Assembly (NCBI GenBank): GCA_026984795.1
Contig: JALSRK010000015.1
Span: 166,384-230,383, forward strand
Direction: 5' to 3'
DNA from: Solibacteraceae bacterium
GTDB taxonomy: Bacteria; Acidobacteriota; Terriglobia; Bryobacterales; Bryobacteraceae
Length of the DNA stretch: 64,000 nt
Translations under genes and position numbers: made by a program
The notes under the pieces: generated by a model
The model's database searches: none
Told to the model about the DNA's origin: nothing
What the model saw: only the letters and a program-made list of their open reading frames with translations
In this document: one piece after another, positions 51,068-61,134 of the stretch
Layout: each line of letters starts with the position of its first letter
Position numbering within the stretch: position 1 is the stretch's first letter

Positions 51068-53545
51068 ATGACAACCCTCATGCCAGGCAGCACACACCCG
51101 GGATTCATGTGGTGGAGATCGACCCTCGCGATCCTGATTCTTATTGCGATCTCTGGGCTCAGCCCGGCAAACGCCAGCGCTGCTGAAACCATGGCGCTCT
51201 GGCTCTTCGATGAACCGATCGGGCTCTATCCCAGTAGCGTCCTGGAGGATTCCTCCCCCAGCGACTATCCCTTGGTCCTCGGTCGCGGGGGCCGGATCAC
51301 ACCGGGAAAGTACGGCCGCGCGCTTGAGCCTGCCGAGCCGCCTCCAATGGTCTTTCCGCCTGGTGAAATCGCTTTTGGCTTGACACCCCTGCCCATCCCG
51401 CCCGGCCGCACCGTCGAGCCCATGACCTGGGCCAACGCCCGTTTTTGCGCCCTCATGACCAGCGGGGAGAACCACCTGCGGAAGGAGGTCGGGTTCGTCA
51501 ATCCCACGGATACCCGGCTCAACCTCGGCCCGTTTGACTGGACCGTGGAGTTCTGGTTCGCGCCGGCGCGCAAAGCAGGAGAAGACGGAGTTGTCATCGA
51601 GATCGGCGAGGGCCCTCGCGGCGAGAACGAAAAGGTCACCCGGCTTGTTCTGAATGCCGGCGGCGACAGCTTCACCTTAACCAATCAGCCCAGCGGCACG
51701 GTGCTTCTGATCCCGTCAGACGCCCGGGCCCTGGATCCCGAGGCGGGGGCATGGCGCCACCTGGCATTCGTCTACTCCGCCGCTGAAGCGCAACTTCGCC
51801 ACTACGTGGACGGCATCGAGCAGCCGCTTCCCGCCAGATCCCCCCTGAAGGCCCTCGCTCACGGAGACGAGGCGTATCTCTCCATCGGCCGCGACGGGCG
51901 CTGGGAGAGACCCCTGCCGGGCCGCATCGACGAGCTGCGCATATCCGTGGGCAGGGTGTATCGGACCGCCTTCAGGCCTCCGGCCAGTTTCGCCTCCGGT
52001 TTCCCCCGAAGACCGCTGAAGCAGGGTCCGCCGCTGCTGTTCTCCAAAGGCGCGAGCGCTCGATCTCCCATCCCGCTCCACACCCGGAAACACCTCTTCA
52101 TCGACGGGGCGCTCATCGCTGAAATGAAGGACTGCAAGTTTGTGGTCAACCCGCCCAGGAAGGCTGAAAGGGTCATCGATCACATCCAGGGTCCGTTCAG
52201 GAAACACCTCACCGTGGTGGAAGACGAGGATGGCGTAATCCGAATCTACAACGCGGTGGCGAAGGACTTCCTGCAGGTCCTGACCAGCACCGACGGCGTT
52301 CACTTTCAGTCGCCTGATCTCGGCCGCGGGCTGATTGAAGGACGATCCAACATCGTCATCCCCGAGATGGTCGGCGGCCTGGGCAACCCGTTCATCGATC
52401 CCAACGGCTCCGGCGAAGACCGCTGGAAGTACTTCAGCGATTACCACCGCCGCGGAATCTACCTCTACACTTCTCCCGACGGCTACACCTGGAAGCGCAA
52501 CCCGACCGCCACCTTGCCGTTCCGGTCCGGCACTCAGTCCTGCACGTTCTATGACGACCAGAGACAGCTCTATGTCAGCTACCACCGCTCGGGCATTTTC
52601 CAAACCCCGGGCGGGGCCACCCAACGAAGCTCGGTAGTCACGGAACATCGGAGTCTCTATGAGCCGACTCCGTTCACTCCTCTGAGCCAGGAGGACTACC
52701 TTAAGCTGAGGAAGCGATTCCGGCTGCGCGATCCGCTTCCCTGGTACCTGGACAACGGCCCCCTGACGCCCGGCGGTTTCGGCATGGAGTTCCCTCACAA
52801 GTTTGACCCTACGCCGGATGATCCCGTGGGAACGGACTTCTACATCACGAAGGCGCAAAAGTACCCGTGGGCGCCCGACACGTACCTGGCCTTCCCGGTG
52901 GCCTACTTCCATTACGAGGCAGACGGCCCTGAGACCCGGAGAATCCTCATGGACCCGGCCAGAGGCCGGGGTTCCGGCCCGCTGGAGACGCAGTTGGCCG
53001 TCAGCCGCGACGGACTGGACTGGAAGCGCCATCCGCGCCCGGCTTACGTGGGCATCGGGGAGCACCTCGGCCGCCAGGTGGTGACCGCCTACATCGCCCA
53101 CGGCATGGTGCGCCGGGGCAATGAGATCTGGCAGTACTATTTCGGCGAAACGCAATACCACTCCCCCTGGAAACAGGACCCGGCGGGCCGCGGCGTCTAC
53201 CGGCTCGTGCAGAGGCTCGACGGGTTTGTCTCCATCGACAGCCCGTACGACAAAGAAGGTCTGGTGGTAACCAAGCCGATCCTGTTCCAGGGCAACCGTC
53301 TCACCTTGAACATTGACACCGACGCCGTTGGCTATGCCCAGGTAGGCTTCCTAGATGAGAACGGCGATCCCATTGAAGGCTTCTCCGTGGATGACTGTAT
53401 CTACATCAATGGAGACTTTGTCGAAACGGAAGTGGAATGGCTCCACCGGGGCAAGGACGTCTCGGCGCTGGCGGGTAAGCCGGTTCGAGTGGTATTTCGC
53501 ATGTGCGGCGCCAAGCTATACGCCATGCACTTCGTAGAACGGTAA
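51068..53545 (+). CDS. Secreted LamG-domain protein with GH43/GH32-like propeller
   Basis: 825 residues with a signal peptide (hydrophobic core about 17-33, then ANASAAE). Residues about 130-310 are a LamG/concanavalin A-like domain (TVEFWFAPARKAGEDG, WRHLAFVYSAAEAQLRHYVDG). From about residue 340 follows a five-bladed-propeller-like glycosidase region (LFIDGALIAEMKDCKFVVNP, RWKYFSDYHRRGIYLYTSPD, AVSRDGLDWKRH) and a C-terminal beta-sandwich. Similar proteins occur in glycan-degrading Planctomycetes and Acidobacteriota. The substrate is unknown. Confidence 0.7.
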   Translation: MTTLMPGSTHPGFMWWRSTLAILILIAISGLSPANASAAETMALWLFDEPIGLYPSSVLEDSSPSDYPLVLGRGGRITPGKYGRALEPAEPPPMVFPPGEIAFGLTPLPIPPGRTVEPMTWANARFCALMTSGENHLRKEVGFVNPTDTRLNLGPFDWTVEFWFAPARKAGEDGVVIEIGEGPRGENEKVTRLVLNAGGDSFTLTNQPSGTVLLIPSDARALDPEAGAWRHLAFVYSAAEAQLRHYVDGIEQPLPARSPLKALAHGDEAYLSIGRDGRWERPLPGRIDELRISVGRVYRTAFRPPASFASGFPRRPLKQGPPLLFSKGASARSPIPLHTRKHLFIDGALIAEMKDCKFVVNPPRKAERVIDHIQGPFRKHLTVVEDEDGVIRIYNAVAKDFLQVLTSTDGVHFQSPDLGRGLIEGRSNIVIPEMVGGLGNPFIDPNGSGEDRWKYFSDYHRRGIYLYTSPDGYTWKRNPTATLPFRSGTQSCTFYDDQRQLYVSYHRSGIFQTPGGATQRSSVVTEHRSLYEPTPFTPLSQEDYLKLRKRFRLRDPLPWYLDNGPLTPGGFGMEFPHKFDPTPDDPVGTDFYITKAQKYPWAPDTYLAFPVAYFHYEADGPETRRILMDPARGRGSGPLETQLAVSRDGLDWKRHPRPAYVGIGEHLGRQVVTAYIAHGMVRRGNEIWQYYFGETQYHSPWKQDPAGRGVYRLVQRLDGFVSIDSPYDKEGLVVTKPILFQGNRLTLNIDTDAVGYAQVGFLDENGDPIEGFSVDDCIYINGDFVETEVEWLHRGKDVSALAGKPVRVVFRMCGAKLYAMHFVER

Positions 53546-53550
53546 AGAGC

Positions 53551-53943
53551 GTGAAGGAAACAGAGCCGCAACAAATGCTGAACCGGTGCAACACCTTCGG
53601 GCGCATCCTGCACCGGACTCTCTGGGGGTTCCTGCTCGCCCCGGTTGCAGCCGCCGGCCTGGCCGCCCAGCAAACCGGGACCGACCGCATCGGCCTTCAG
53701 ACGGAACCGGTTGGCTGGACCGGCTACCAGCAAATCCGCTATGTTTCCCTAGCGGACGGCTCGGACGACGCCGGCGAGCGAGTCCTGGCCGCCTGCAAGG
53801 CCAACGGCGTCTTCTTCCTGGACAACGTCTTGCCCGATAATGTCAAGAAGCAGATTGACCGAGGTGTCATGGTCGGCGCGGGCCGCCGCCAGGATTCAGC
53901 GGAAGTCGGAAGGAAGTACACGAAACGGAAAATGCCCTGGTGA
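53551..53943 (+). CDS. Small exported protein of unknown function
   Basis: About 130 residues from GTG 53551, or 122 from ATG 53575. It has a signal peptide (LWGFLLAPVAAAGLAAQQ) and a compact domain with GYQQIRYVSLADGSDDAGE and a conserved-looking end GRRQDSAEVGRKYTKRKMPW. I do not recognise the family. It lies 5 bp after the LamG-glycosidase gene and ends one base before the next ATG, so it is the middle gene of an operon. Confidence 0.55.
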   Translation: MKETEPQQMLNRCNTFGRILHRTLWGFLLAPVAAAGLAAQQTGTDRIGLQTEPVGWTGYQQIRYVSLADGSDDAGERVLAACKANGVFFLDNVLPDNVKKQIDRGVMVGAGRRQDSAEVGRKYTKRKMPW

Positions 53944-53944
53944 A

Positions 53945-56900
53945 ATGGGGATATTCTCGCACCCCGGAACGGCTTGGAAACAACGTTTCTTCATCGTCTT
54001 TTCGGTGACCGCGGCCGCTGTACTTATTGGCCGCCACCCCATCGTCTCTGCGGATCCCCCGCTCCCCGAGACAACTACAGAGCGGGAACTGCTGCTCAAC
54101 CCCCGGACCTCGCCTTCGGATCCTGCTGCCGGAACCTACAACGAGTTGCGGGCCAAGTTCGCCGATCCCCCGCCGGCGTACCGGCCCATGCCGCTTTGGG
54201 TATGGAACGACGAACTCGAGTGGCCCCGGCTCCGCGAGCAACTGGCGCAGTTTCGCGAACAGGGCATGGGCGGCGTCTTCGTTCATCCCCGGCCCGGCCT
54301 GATCACCGAGTACCTGAGCGAGGAATGGTTCCGCCTGTGGGAGGCCTCGGTTGAAGAGGGAAAACGGCTCGGTCTTCTGGTCAACATCTATGACGAGAAC
54401 AGCTATCCGTCCGGATTCGCCGGCGGGCACGTTCCCTCTCTGGCCCCGGACACGGTAGTGACCTCGGTCGTGCCGGGTTTCGACAAGGATTTCGAAGACA
54501 CGGACCTCGCGGACCCGGCCATCGCCGCCGCGTTCGCCGTGGAAATGGCCGAAGACGGGAAGATTCGCTCGGCCACCCGCATCCGCCGTCCCGCCGAGAT
54601 CCCGTCCAGCGGCGAGGTGCTTCTGTTCCGCTTCCGCCACGGGCGCGGGCGCGCCTGGACCGCGGGATTCCCGTACGTAGACCTGACGAATCCCCAAACG
54701 GCGCGGCTTTTCTTGCGCACCACGTACGAAGCTTACAAGAAGCGGCTGGGCAGCGAGTTCGGCAAGACCATCCGATGGGCCTTTACCGACGAGCCGAACC
54801 TGGCCAACGCAGGCGACTCGGGTCTCCCGCTCAGCGCTTACACCCTGGCCGAGTTCCGTCGGCGGCGCGGCTACGATCTCGCCGATCACCTGCCCTCGCT
54901 CTACTGGGACATCGGGGACTACCGCCGCGTCCGCTTCGACTATTGGGAGACGATCCACGAGCTGTGGGAGCAGAACTTCATGCGCCCGATGTTCGAGTGG
55001 TGCGACCGGAACAACCTGCGGTTCACCGGACACTGGCTGGAGCACGAGTGGCCGGTTCCCTGGAGATCTCCCGGCGACGCCGCCTTCTACGCCTACCAGC
55101 ACATGCCGGGCATCGATGTGCTCCACATACCCGGCCAGGGGATCGACTCGCACATCTTGTTCACCATCAAGCAAGCCGCCAGCGTCGCCCACCAGTTGGG
55201 GCGGCGCACGTTCTCGGAGACCTACGGCGTCGGGGGATGGGACGCGGGCCTGGAAGACTTCAAGCGTCTTGGCGACTGGGTCATGGTCCACGGGGTGAAC
55301 TTCGTCAACCTGCACCTTTCCTTCGCCACCTTCCGGGGCGCGCGAAAACGGGACCATCCCCAGAGCTTCAGCGACGCAGCCGCCTGGTGGCGCTACTACC
55401 GCTTGCACGCAGACCATGTGGCGCGGGTCTCGTGGGCGCTGAGCAGCGGCGAGGCCCGCCACCGGGTGCTGGTGCTGACCCCGACGACCAGCGCATTCCT
55501 GCACGCGCGCCGCGCCGGCCCGACGCCGGAGTTCGAGAAGATGCGCCGGGACAATGCCGAGCTGATCCAGGCGCTGGCCGATCGCTGGATCGACTTCGAC
55601 GTTGGTGATGAATACCTCATCGAGTGGTTCGGCGGGGTCTCCGGCCGGCGGTTCCGCATCGGGCGGGCGGAGTACCATCTGCTGGTGTGGCCGCCGAACA
55701 TGATCAACGTCCGGCGGCCGACGGTCCGACATTTGAGGAGATTCCTGAAGGAGGGCGGACAAATTCTGGCCCTCGGCCCGCCGGCCGCTTACGTGGATGG
55801 GCGTCCCAGCGAGGAGATCGCTCGGCTGAAAGAGCAGTTCAGGGATCAATGGCGGCCCATTTTTCTCGTGGAGCTGCCGGACCGGATCCGACGGATGCTG
55901 GAACCCCGGGTGCGAATCGAGCCGCCGCCTCCCCCAGGGGTCGGCTTCGCCGAGCGGTTCTTGAGCGACGGCAGCCGGGTCCTCTTCTTCGCCAATCCGG
56001 GCACAGAAACGGTTACGGCCGAAGCCGTGGTCGAAGGAGGCGCTCTCGAGGAGTGGGACACCGTTACGGGCGAGATCTCGGCGGCGCTCTATGAGCCGGT
56101 CGCCGGACGGCGGTTGCGCTTTCGCCTGGAGCTGCCGCCGGCCGGCTCGCGGCTTTTCGTCGTAAGACCGCACGCGGCCGCCCCGCCCCCGGAAAGCCAG
56201 CCGCCGCGTTTCTTGCCGGTGAAGGCGGAGCGCTGGCAGATCCGGCCGGATTCCGCCAACGTTCTGGTCCTCGACTATTGCGACCTCGAGGTGGCCGGTG
56301 ACGCGTTCCGGGAGATCCACACCTTGGAGGCCAACTGGAAGATCTGGCGGGCTCATGGCTTCGAGCAGCCGGCCTGGGACAGCGCGGTTCAGTTCCGGAA
56401 CCGTGTGCGCGACCGGAACCAGTTTTCCGGATTCTCGGGGTTCGAGGCCGTATTCCGTTTCCACGTGGCCGGCGCCGCCGCGGCGAAGGGTCTGCGGCTG
56501 GTGATCGAGACGCCGGAGCTTTACCGCGTCACACTGAACGGCAATGAAGTGGATTTTTCGGCGCCCACGCCCTGGATCGATCCCCGCTTGGGGAGTGCGC
56601 CCGTAGAGCAGTGGGTGCGGCCGGGCGAAAATGTGGTGAAGATCACCGGGCGGCCCTTCGACGTCCGTATGGAACTGGAAAACATCTACCTGCTCGGGAA
56701 TTTCACGGCGACGCCGGCGGAGAAGGGCTTCCGGCTGGAAGCGCCCTCGGCTTTGGACTTCGGCTCATGGCGCGATCAGGGCTATCCCTTCTACGGGGGG
56801 TCGGTCCTCTACGAAAGCGAAGTTAGCGTGCCGGAGGACTGTGGCGGGCTTCGGATCGCTTTGAGCCGGTGGGCCGGTAGCGCCGCCGAGATCCTGCTGG

Positions 56901-57178
56901 ACGGCCGGCGGACGGCGGTGGTGGGGTGGCCGCCGTATTCGGCCGGCATTTCCGCAGAGCCGGGCCCCCACCGGGTCGGAATCCGGGTGGCGGCGACGCC
57001 GCGGAACCTCTTCGGGCCGTTCCACAATCCGGCCAAGCCTCGGAGACAAGCCTGGCCCCGGCACTGGCGCAGGTTCGCCGAGCATCAGCCCCCGGGCGCC
57101 CGGTACGACACCCTCGACTACGGGCTCATGTCGCCGCCGGCGATTCACGCCGTCTGCAGCAGCGCCGGCAACGAGTGA
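53945..57178 (+). CDS. GH106-like glycosidase (third paralogue)
   Basis: 1077 residues from ATG 53945, one base after the preceding stop; the frame is open upstream but overlaps that gene. A signal peptide (about 13-36) is followed by the catalytic region with PMPLWVWNDELEWPRLREQL, MGGVFVHPRPGL, VNIYDENSYPSGFAGG and WAFTDEPNL, a mid-region beta-sandwich and a C-terminal carbohydrate-binding module (VPEDCGGLRIALSRWAGSAA). Its opening motif differs from the two paralogues in the island, which suggests a different linkage specificity. Confidence 0.78.
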   Translation: MGIFSHPGTAWKQRFFIVFSVTAAAVLIGRHPIVSADPPLPETTTERELLLNPRTSPSDPAAGTYNELRAKFADPPPAYRPMPLWVWNDELEWPRLREQLAQFREQGMGGVFVHPRPGLITEYLSEEWFRLWEASVEEGKRLGLLVNIYDENSYPSGFAGGHVPSLAPDTVVTSVVPGFDKDFEDTDLADPAIAAAFAVEMAEDGKIRSATRIRRPAEIPSSGEVLLFRFRHGRGRAWTAGFPYVDLTNPQTARLFLRTTYEAYKKRLGSEFGKTIRWAFTDEPNLANAGDSGLPLSAYTLAEFRRRRGYDLADHLPSLYWDIGDYRRVRFDYWETIHELWEQNFMRPMFEWCDRNNLRFTGHWLEHEWPVPWRSPGDAAFYAYQHMPGIDVLHIPGQGIDSHILFTIKQAASVAHQLGRRTFSETYGVGGWDAGLEDFKRLGDWVMVHGVNFVNLHLSFATFRGARKRDHPQSFSDAAAWWRYYRLHADHVARVSWALSSGEARHRVLVLTPTTSAFLHARRAGPTPEFEKMRRDNAELIQALADRWIDFDVGDEYLIEWFGGVSGRRFRIGRAEYHLLVWPPNMINVRRPTVRHLRRFLKEGGQILALGPPAAYVDGRPSEEIARLKEQFRDQWRPIFLVELPDRIRRMLEPRVRIEPPPPPGVGFAERFLSDGSRVLFFANPGTETVTAEAVVEGGALEEWDTVTGEISAALYEPVAGRRLRFRLELPPAGSRLFVVRPHAAAPPPESQPPRFLPVKAERWQIRPDSANVLVLDYCDLEVAGDAFREIHTLEANWKIWRAHGFEQPAWDSAVQFRNRVRDRNQFSGFSGFEAVFRFHVAGAAAAKGLRLVIETPELYRVTLNGNEVDFSAPTPWIDPRLGSAPVEQWVRPGENVVKITGRPFDVRMELENIYLLGNFTATPAEKGFRLEAPSALDFGSWRDQGYPFYGGSVLYESEVSVPEDCGGLRIALSRWAGSAAEILLDGRRTAVVGWPPYSAGISAEPGPHRVGIRVAATPRNLFGPFHNPAKPRRQAWPRHWRRFAEHQPPGARYDTLDYGLMSPPAIHAVCSSAGNE

Positions 57179-57233
57179 CCGGCTGCTGCCGATACCGTGC
57201 CGGGCCCGGCGCCCCCGAGGCTCAGCTCGATCC

Positions 57234-59168
57234 CTAGGCTGGGAGGACCCGTGGGCGGACCACCAGGCTCCAGCAAAGCATCAGGCCCAACGCAGCAAGG
57301 GCCGCACCCCAGCCCACCGTTCCCGACGGAAAAAAGATGATCGCCCCGGCGACGGCGCCGTACAACAGGCGTTCGAGGTAAGTGAGGCGTTGGCGGAGAT
57401 AGCCCACTAGCGCGACGGACCAGGAGGCGGTAGCGGCAAATAGCGCCAGGGCGGCAATCGCGACCCAGGCCGGCTCTCCACGGCCGAGCAGCCGCGGATC
57501 GAATACGAAGCCGAACGGGATGAGGAACAGTACCAGGCTCAGCCGGAAGGCCTCCCAGCCCGTCTGCATCGTGCGGGCCCCGGCCAGGCCCGCAGCGGCG
57601 AACGAGGCCAGCGCCACGGGCGGCGTCACCATCGAGAGCACGCAGTAGTACATGACGAAGAAATGGGCGCCCAGCGTCGGAATGCCCAGAGCGATCAGCG
57701 GAGGGGCGAACAGGATAGCCCCGATGATGTAGGCCGCTACGGTCGGCAGTCCCATGCCCATGACGACGCAGCCGACGATGGTCAGCGCCAGCGCGACGTA
57801 AATGTTGGCGCCGCCTTGCTCGATTAGCCGGGTGGAAAACTTCAGCGCCAGATTGGATTGAACGGCGACCGCCATGATGGCGCCGATGGCGGCGATCGGC
57901 ACGGCGACCTGGCTGGCCTGGCGTCCGAGGTCGGTCACGACAGTGGACCAGTCGCGGAGGCCGAGGCGGGTCTCGCGCCGCAGGTAGCCGGTGACGACGC
58001 AAGCGGCGATGGCGGCGATGACGGAAACCGTCGCTGAGTAGCCGGCGACCAGCAGGGCGATCAGGACCAGGGGCGGGACGAGCAGATAGATGCGGGGCAG
58101 AATCGGAGCCGGAGCCGCCATCGACCCCGGGGAGGGCGTTCCAATGCCCGTCTTGCGCGCCGTGAGATCGACCACCAGGAACAGGCCGAGGTAGAAAGCG
58201 AGCGCCGGTATGACGGCGGCGAAGGCCACCCGGGCGTACTCGATCTGCAGAAGCTCCGCCATGACGAAGGCGGCCACCCCCATCACGGGCGGCATCAGTT
58301 GCCCGCCGGTGGACGAGATCGCCTCGATTCCGGCCGCCATCTCCTTCGAGTACCCGGCGCGGCGCATCATCGGAATCGTGAAGACGCCAACCGAGACCAC
58401 GTTGGCCACCGCGCTGCCACTGATCGTACCCATCAGGCTGCTGGAGATCACGGCGGCCTTCGCTGGACCACCGGCGCGGCGGCCGCTGGCAGCGAGACCG
58501 ATATCGATGAAAAGGCGCCCGCCCCCGATGGCCGCGTAGATGGCGCCGAAGGCGATGAAGTAGAAGACGAAGCGGACCGACGTATCAGTAGTGATGCCGA
58601 GAAGGCCGTGGGTGGTCATCGAGAGGATTTCCACCATCTCGTCGAGTCCGAAGCCGCGGAAGCGGGTCCACCCGGGAAACCATGGGCCGGCCCAACTGTA
58701 GAACAGCACGAACAGCAGCAGCCCCAGCAGAGACCAGCCGACGGCCCGGCGCACGCCCTCGAGAATCAGCAGCATGAGAGCGGCTCCGAAAAAGACGTCC
58801 ACGGGCAGAACGGGATCCACGAGTTCGATGCGGGTCGTCAGCCGGCCGGTGGAGAACCAATAGTAGGCCGCCGTAGCCGCCACCAGGGTGAGCAGAAGGC
58901 CGTCGAGCAGGCGCCGGAGCCACGGCGGCCGGCCGGCGCCGGGAGCGGGAATCGTCAGGAAGACCAGCGCGAGGGCGAAGGCCAGGTGGAGCGGGCGCTG
59001 GACGAGAGGAGGCTGGGGTTGCCAGACAATGAACAACTGGAAGGCCAGCCAGGCGGATCCGAGGCAGACGGCGAGCCAGCACCGCCAGCTCTCGCCCGGA
59101 AGCCGCTCTTTCGCAGCGTGGGCCAACCGTTCCTCGCCCCTGGGCGCCGCGCGCGCGTCTAGAGCCAT
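57234..59168 (-). CDS. TRAP transporter fused permease (TAXI type, DctQM fusion)
   Basis: 644 residues from ATG 59168; the longer open frame upstream is antisense-like. An N-terminal set of about 4 helices (DctQ-like) is fused to a 12-helix DctM domain with typical sequence: GAIYAAIGGGRLFIDIGLAA, MGTISGSAVANVVSVGVFTI, GGQLMPPVMGVAAFVMAEL and MGMGLPTVAAYII. It imports an organic acid with Na+ or H+ together with the TAXI binding protein encoded just upstream (10 bp overlap). Confidence 0.93.
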   Translation of the reverse strand: MALDARAAPRGEERLAHAAKERLPGESWRCWLAVCLGSAWLAFQLFIVWQPQPPLVQRPLHLAFALALVFLTIPAPGAGRPPWLRRLLDGLLLTLVAATAAYYWFSTGRLTTRIELVDPVLPVDVFFGAALMLLILEGVRRAVGWSLLGLLLFVLFYSWAGPWFPGWTRFRGFGLDEMVEILSMTTHGLLGITTDTSVRFVFYFIAFGAIYAAIGGGRLFIDIGLAASGRRAGGPAKAAVISSSLMGTISGSAVANVVSVGVFTIPMMRRAGYSKEMAAGIEAISSTGGQLMPPVMGVAAFVMAELLQIEYARVAFAAVIPALAFYLGLFLVVDLTARKTGIGTPSPGSMAAPAPILPRIYLLVPPLVLIALLVAGYSATVSVIAAIAACVVTGYLRRETRLGLRDWSTVVTDLGRQASQVAVPIAAIGAIMAVAVQSNLALKFSTRLIEQGGANIYVALALTIVGCVVMGMGLPTVAAYIIGAILFAPPLIALGIPTLGAHFFVMYYCVLSMVTPPVALASFAAAGLAGARTMQTGWEAFRLSLVLFLIPFGFVFDPRLLGRGEPAWVAIAALALFAATASWSVALVGYLRQRLTYLERLLYGAVAGAIIFFPSGTVGWGAALAALGLMLCWSLVVRPRVLPA

Positions 59169-60184
59169 CCCCGCTCCTTGTAGTACCGCTCGGCTCCCGG
59201 GTGCAGGGGGATGCCTGTGGACTCGGGGCGGCCGGCCCGGACCGGGTCGAAGTCGGCCCATGCCTTGTGAGCGCGCACCAGGGTCTCCGTGTTCTCGCAG
59301 ATCGTTTGCGTGATCAAGTAAGCCATCTCGTCGGGCAGATCGTCGCGGGCGATGAGGACCGTTCCGCAATCCACCGCTTTGGTCGGGCGGCTCTGGCCCT
59401 TGAACCAGACGGGCAACAGGCTGGGTTTCAGTCCGTCCCGGGAGAGGGCTTCCAGGACCTGGTCCGGCAGATCCAGGAAGCGAACGGGAGTCAGGGTGGC
59501 CACTTCGGTCAGCGCCGGGTGTCCGCGGATAGCCGACTCGAAGTAAAGGTCGGCGCGGCCGTCACGAATCAGTTCCGGAATCTGGCCCGCGCTCACCTGG
59601 ATGATGGAGCCGCCTTTCGCGGCCAGTTCGGTGCGGCTGGTCCCGAGCAGCGCGAAGATCATGTCGGCCACGATCGGTACCACGCTGCCCGGGGGTTTCA
59701 TGATGATTCTCGGGGGCTGGTCCGACAGCAACGCCTTTTCCAAGGTGTCATTGCCCGTCCTGGTGATATAGGCTTCGGTGGCCACGGCGGTGATCCACAC
59801 CGAATTCAGGCCCCCGGCCAGGGCGCGGATGCGCTTGTGCTCCCGGCCGCGGAAGGCCGCATGTCCTTTCCAGGCCCATACGGCAGTGGCCACCTGGGAG
59901 ATGGCGATCGTCGCTCTGCCGCGTTCCACCAGGGTGGGATTGCTGATGGCCCCGCCCCTGGCGATCACTTCCGCGTCCCAGTCCGGAGGCAGCCTGTCCT
60001 CGAGTAGCTGCGCCAGTGTGGCCGCGAAGACGTACCACGAGGTGCCGGGAGCCATGGCGCCGATAGTCACGACCCGGTGGGTCCCTGCGTCCTGGCGGCC
60101 GAGACGGGCGGCGGTGATCAACACGAACACAACGGCGGCGGCCGCCAGGGCCCCTCGGCTCCGGCCCAGGCGGAAGGGTTTCAC
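59159..60184 (-). CDS. TAXI-family TRAP solute-binding protein
   Basis: 341 residues from GTG 60184, which overlaps the DapA-like stop (GTGA). A signal anchor (about 10-28) is followed by a TAXI-type binding domain: TIGAMAPGTSWYVFAATLAQLL, AISQVATAVWAWKGHAAF, IRALAGGLNSVWITAV, and the C-terminal LIARDDLPDEMAYLITQTI. It captures the substrate for the fused permease. Coupling to a DapA-family lyase and a beta-hydroxyacid dehydrogenase suggests a sugar-acid or keto-acid ligand. Confidence 0.9.
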   Translation of the reverse strand: MKPFRLGRSRGALAAAAVVFVLITAARLGRQDAGTHRVVTIGAMAPGTSWYVFAATLAQLLEDRLPPDWDAEVIARGGAISNPTLVERGRATIAISQVATAVWAWKGHAAFRGREHKRIRALAGGLNSVWITAVATEAYITRTGNDTLEKALLSDQPPRIIMKPPGSVVPIVADMIFALLGTSRTELAAKGGSIIQVSAGQIPELIRDGRADLYFESAIRGHPALTEVATLTPVRFLDLPDQVLEALSRDGLKPSLLPVWFKGQSRPTKAVDCGTVLIARDDLPDEMAYLITQTICENTETLVRAHKAWADFDPVRAGRPESTGIPLHPGAERYYKERGWL

Positions 60185-61134
60185 TTCCGCGCCTCCTGTG
60201 CGTCCTGTACCAGACCGGCCGTCTGCAGCGCCTGGCGGATCCGCTCGACCGTAGCGCCTTCCGGGGCCCTGAGCGGCGGCCGCATCCGGTTCGAGTGGAT
60301 CCGTCCGGCCAGCAGCATCGCTGTCTTCAATCGGGCATGGGCGGCGCCCGAAGGTTCGTCCTTGCCGTATACAGCCTCTTTGAGAAGGTAGATCCTCTCG
60401 TAGATCTCCCTGGCTCGGGGCAGGTCGCCGTCGCGGACCGCCTGGTACAGACCGAGAATCAGTTCGGGGATGAACGAGGCGAACCCCACCAGGGCCCCGT
60501 CCACTCCTTGGACCATGGTGGGCAGCAGGTATTCATCGTGACAGGTCAGGATCGAGCAGTCCGGATTCGCCCGCCGGATGGCATGGAGATCGCGCTCATA
60601 CTGGGAGATCTCGCGGGTGCCGATCTTGACGGTCGTCACCCAGGGCATCTGCACGAGTTCGGCAAGCAAGGAAGACGGATAGCTGGCCTTCGTCCAGGCT
60701 GGATAGACGTGCACGACGAGGCTGATCTGCGCGGCTTCGCCCACCCGCCGGAAGTGCTCGATCACGTGCTCGGGCTCCATACCGAAGCGCAGCCAGTGGT
60801 GGGCGGGCATGACCAGGAGTCCCGAGGCTCCGGCTTCTTTGGCCATGCAGGCGTGCTCGGCCGCCTCCTCGGGCGACTCGCAGCAGATCCCGGAGATCAC
60901 CGGCGCCCGGCCCCGGACCGCTTCGGCGACGATTCTGGTGACTTGTTCGCGCTCGGCGGCCCGGAGGGCAAAGACCTCGCCCGTATGGCCGTTGGTCACC
61001 AGGCCGCCGATACCCTGGTGGCCGGCGAGCCAGCGGGCCAGCCGTTGCAACTCGTCCTCGTCGATCGAGTAGTCGTCCCGGAACGGGACCACCATCGCCG
61101 GCACGATTCCGCGAAACGCTCGATACTCAGCCAT
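60181..61134 (-). CDS. Dihydrodipicolinate synthase/N-acetylneuraminate lyase family protein
   Basis: 317 residues forming a DapA-type TIM barrel: GIVPAMVVPFRDDYSIDEDE, the phosphate/carboxylate loop TNGHTGE, VHVYPAW in place of the usual YNxP, and the Schiff-base Lys in TVKIGT. It catalyses an aldol cleavage or dehydration of a keto acid. In this operon catabolism of an imported sugar acid is likelier than lysine synthesis. It overlaps both neighbours by a few bases (8 and 4 bp). Confidence 0.88.
   Translation of the reverse strand: MAEYRAFRGIVPAMVVPFRDDYSIDEDELQRLARWLAGHQGIGGLVTNGHTGEVFALRAAEREQVTRIVAEAVRGRAPVISGICCESPEEAAEHACMAKEAGASGLLVMPAHHWLRFGMEPEHVIEHFRRVGEAAQISLVVHVYPAWTKASYPSSLLAELVQMPWVTTVKIGTREISQYERDLHAIRRANPDCSILTCHDEYLLPTMVQGVDGALVGFASFIPELILGLYQAVRDGDLPRAREIYERIYLLKEAVYGKDEPSGAAHARLKTAMLLAGRIHSNRMRPPLRAPEGATVERIRQALQTAGLVQDAQEARK

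Noticed and set aside
53941..53943. UGA at the end of the small exported protein read as selenocysteine
   Set aside because: A large glycosidase gene starts one base later and the continuation in frame has no conserved look, so a normal stop is far more likely despite the tRNA-Sec nearby.
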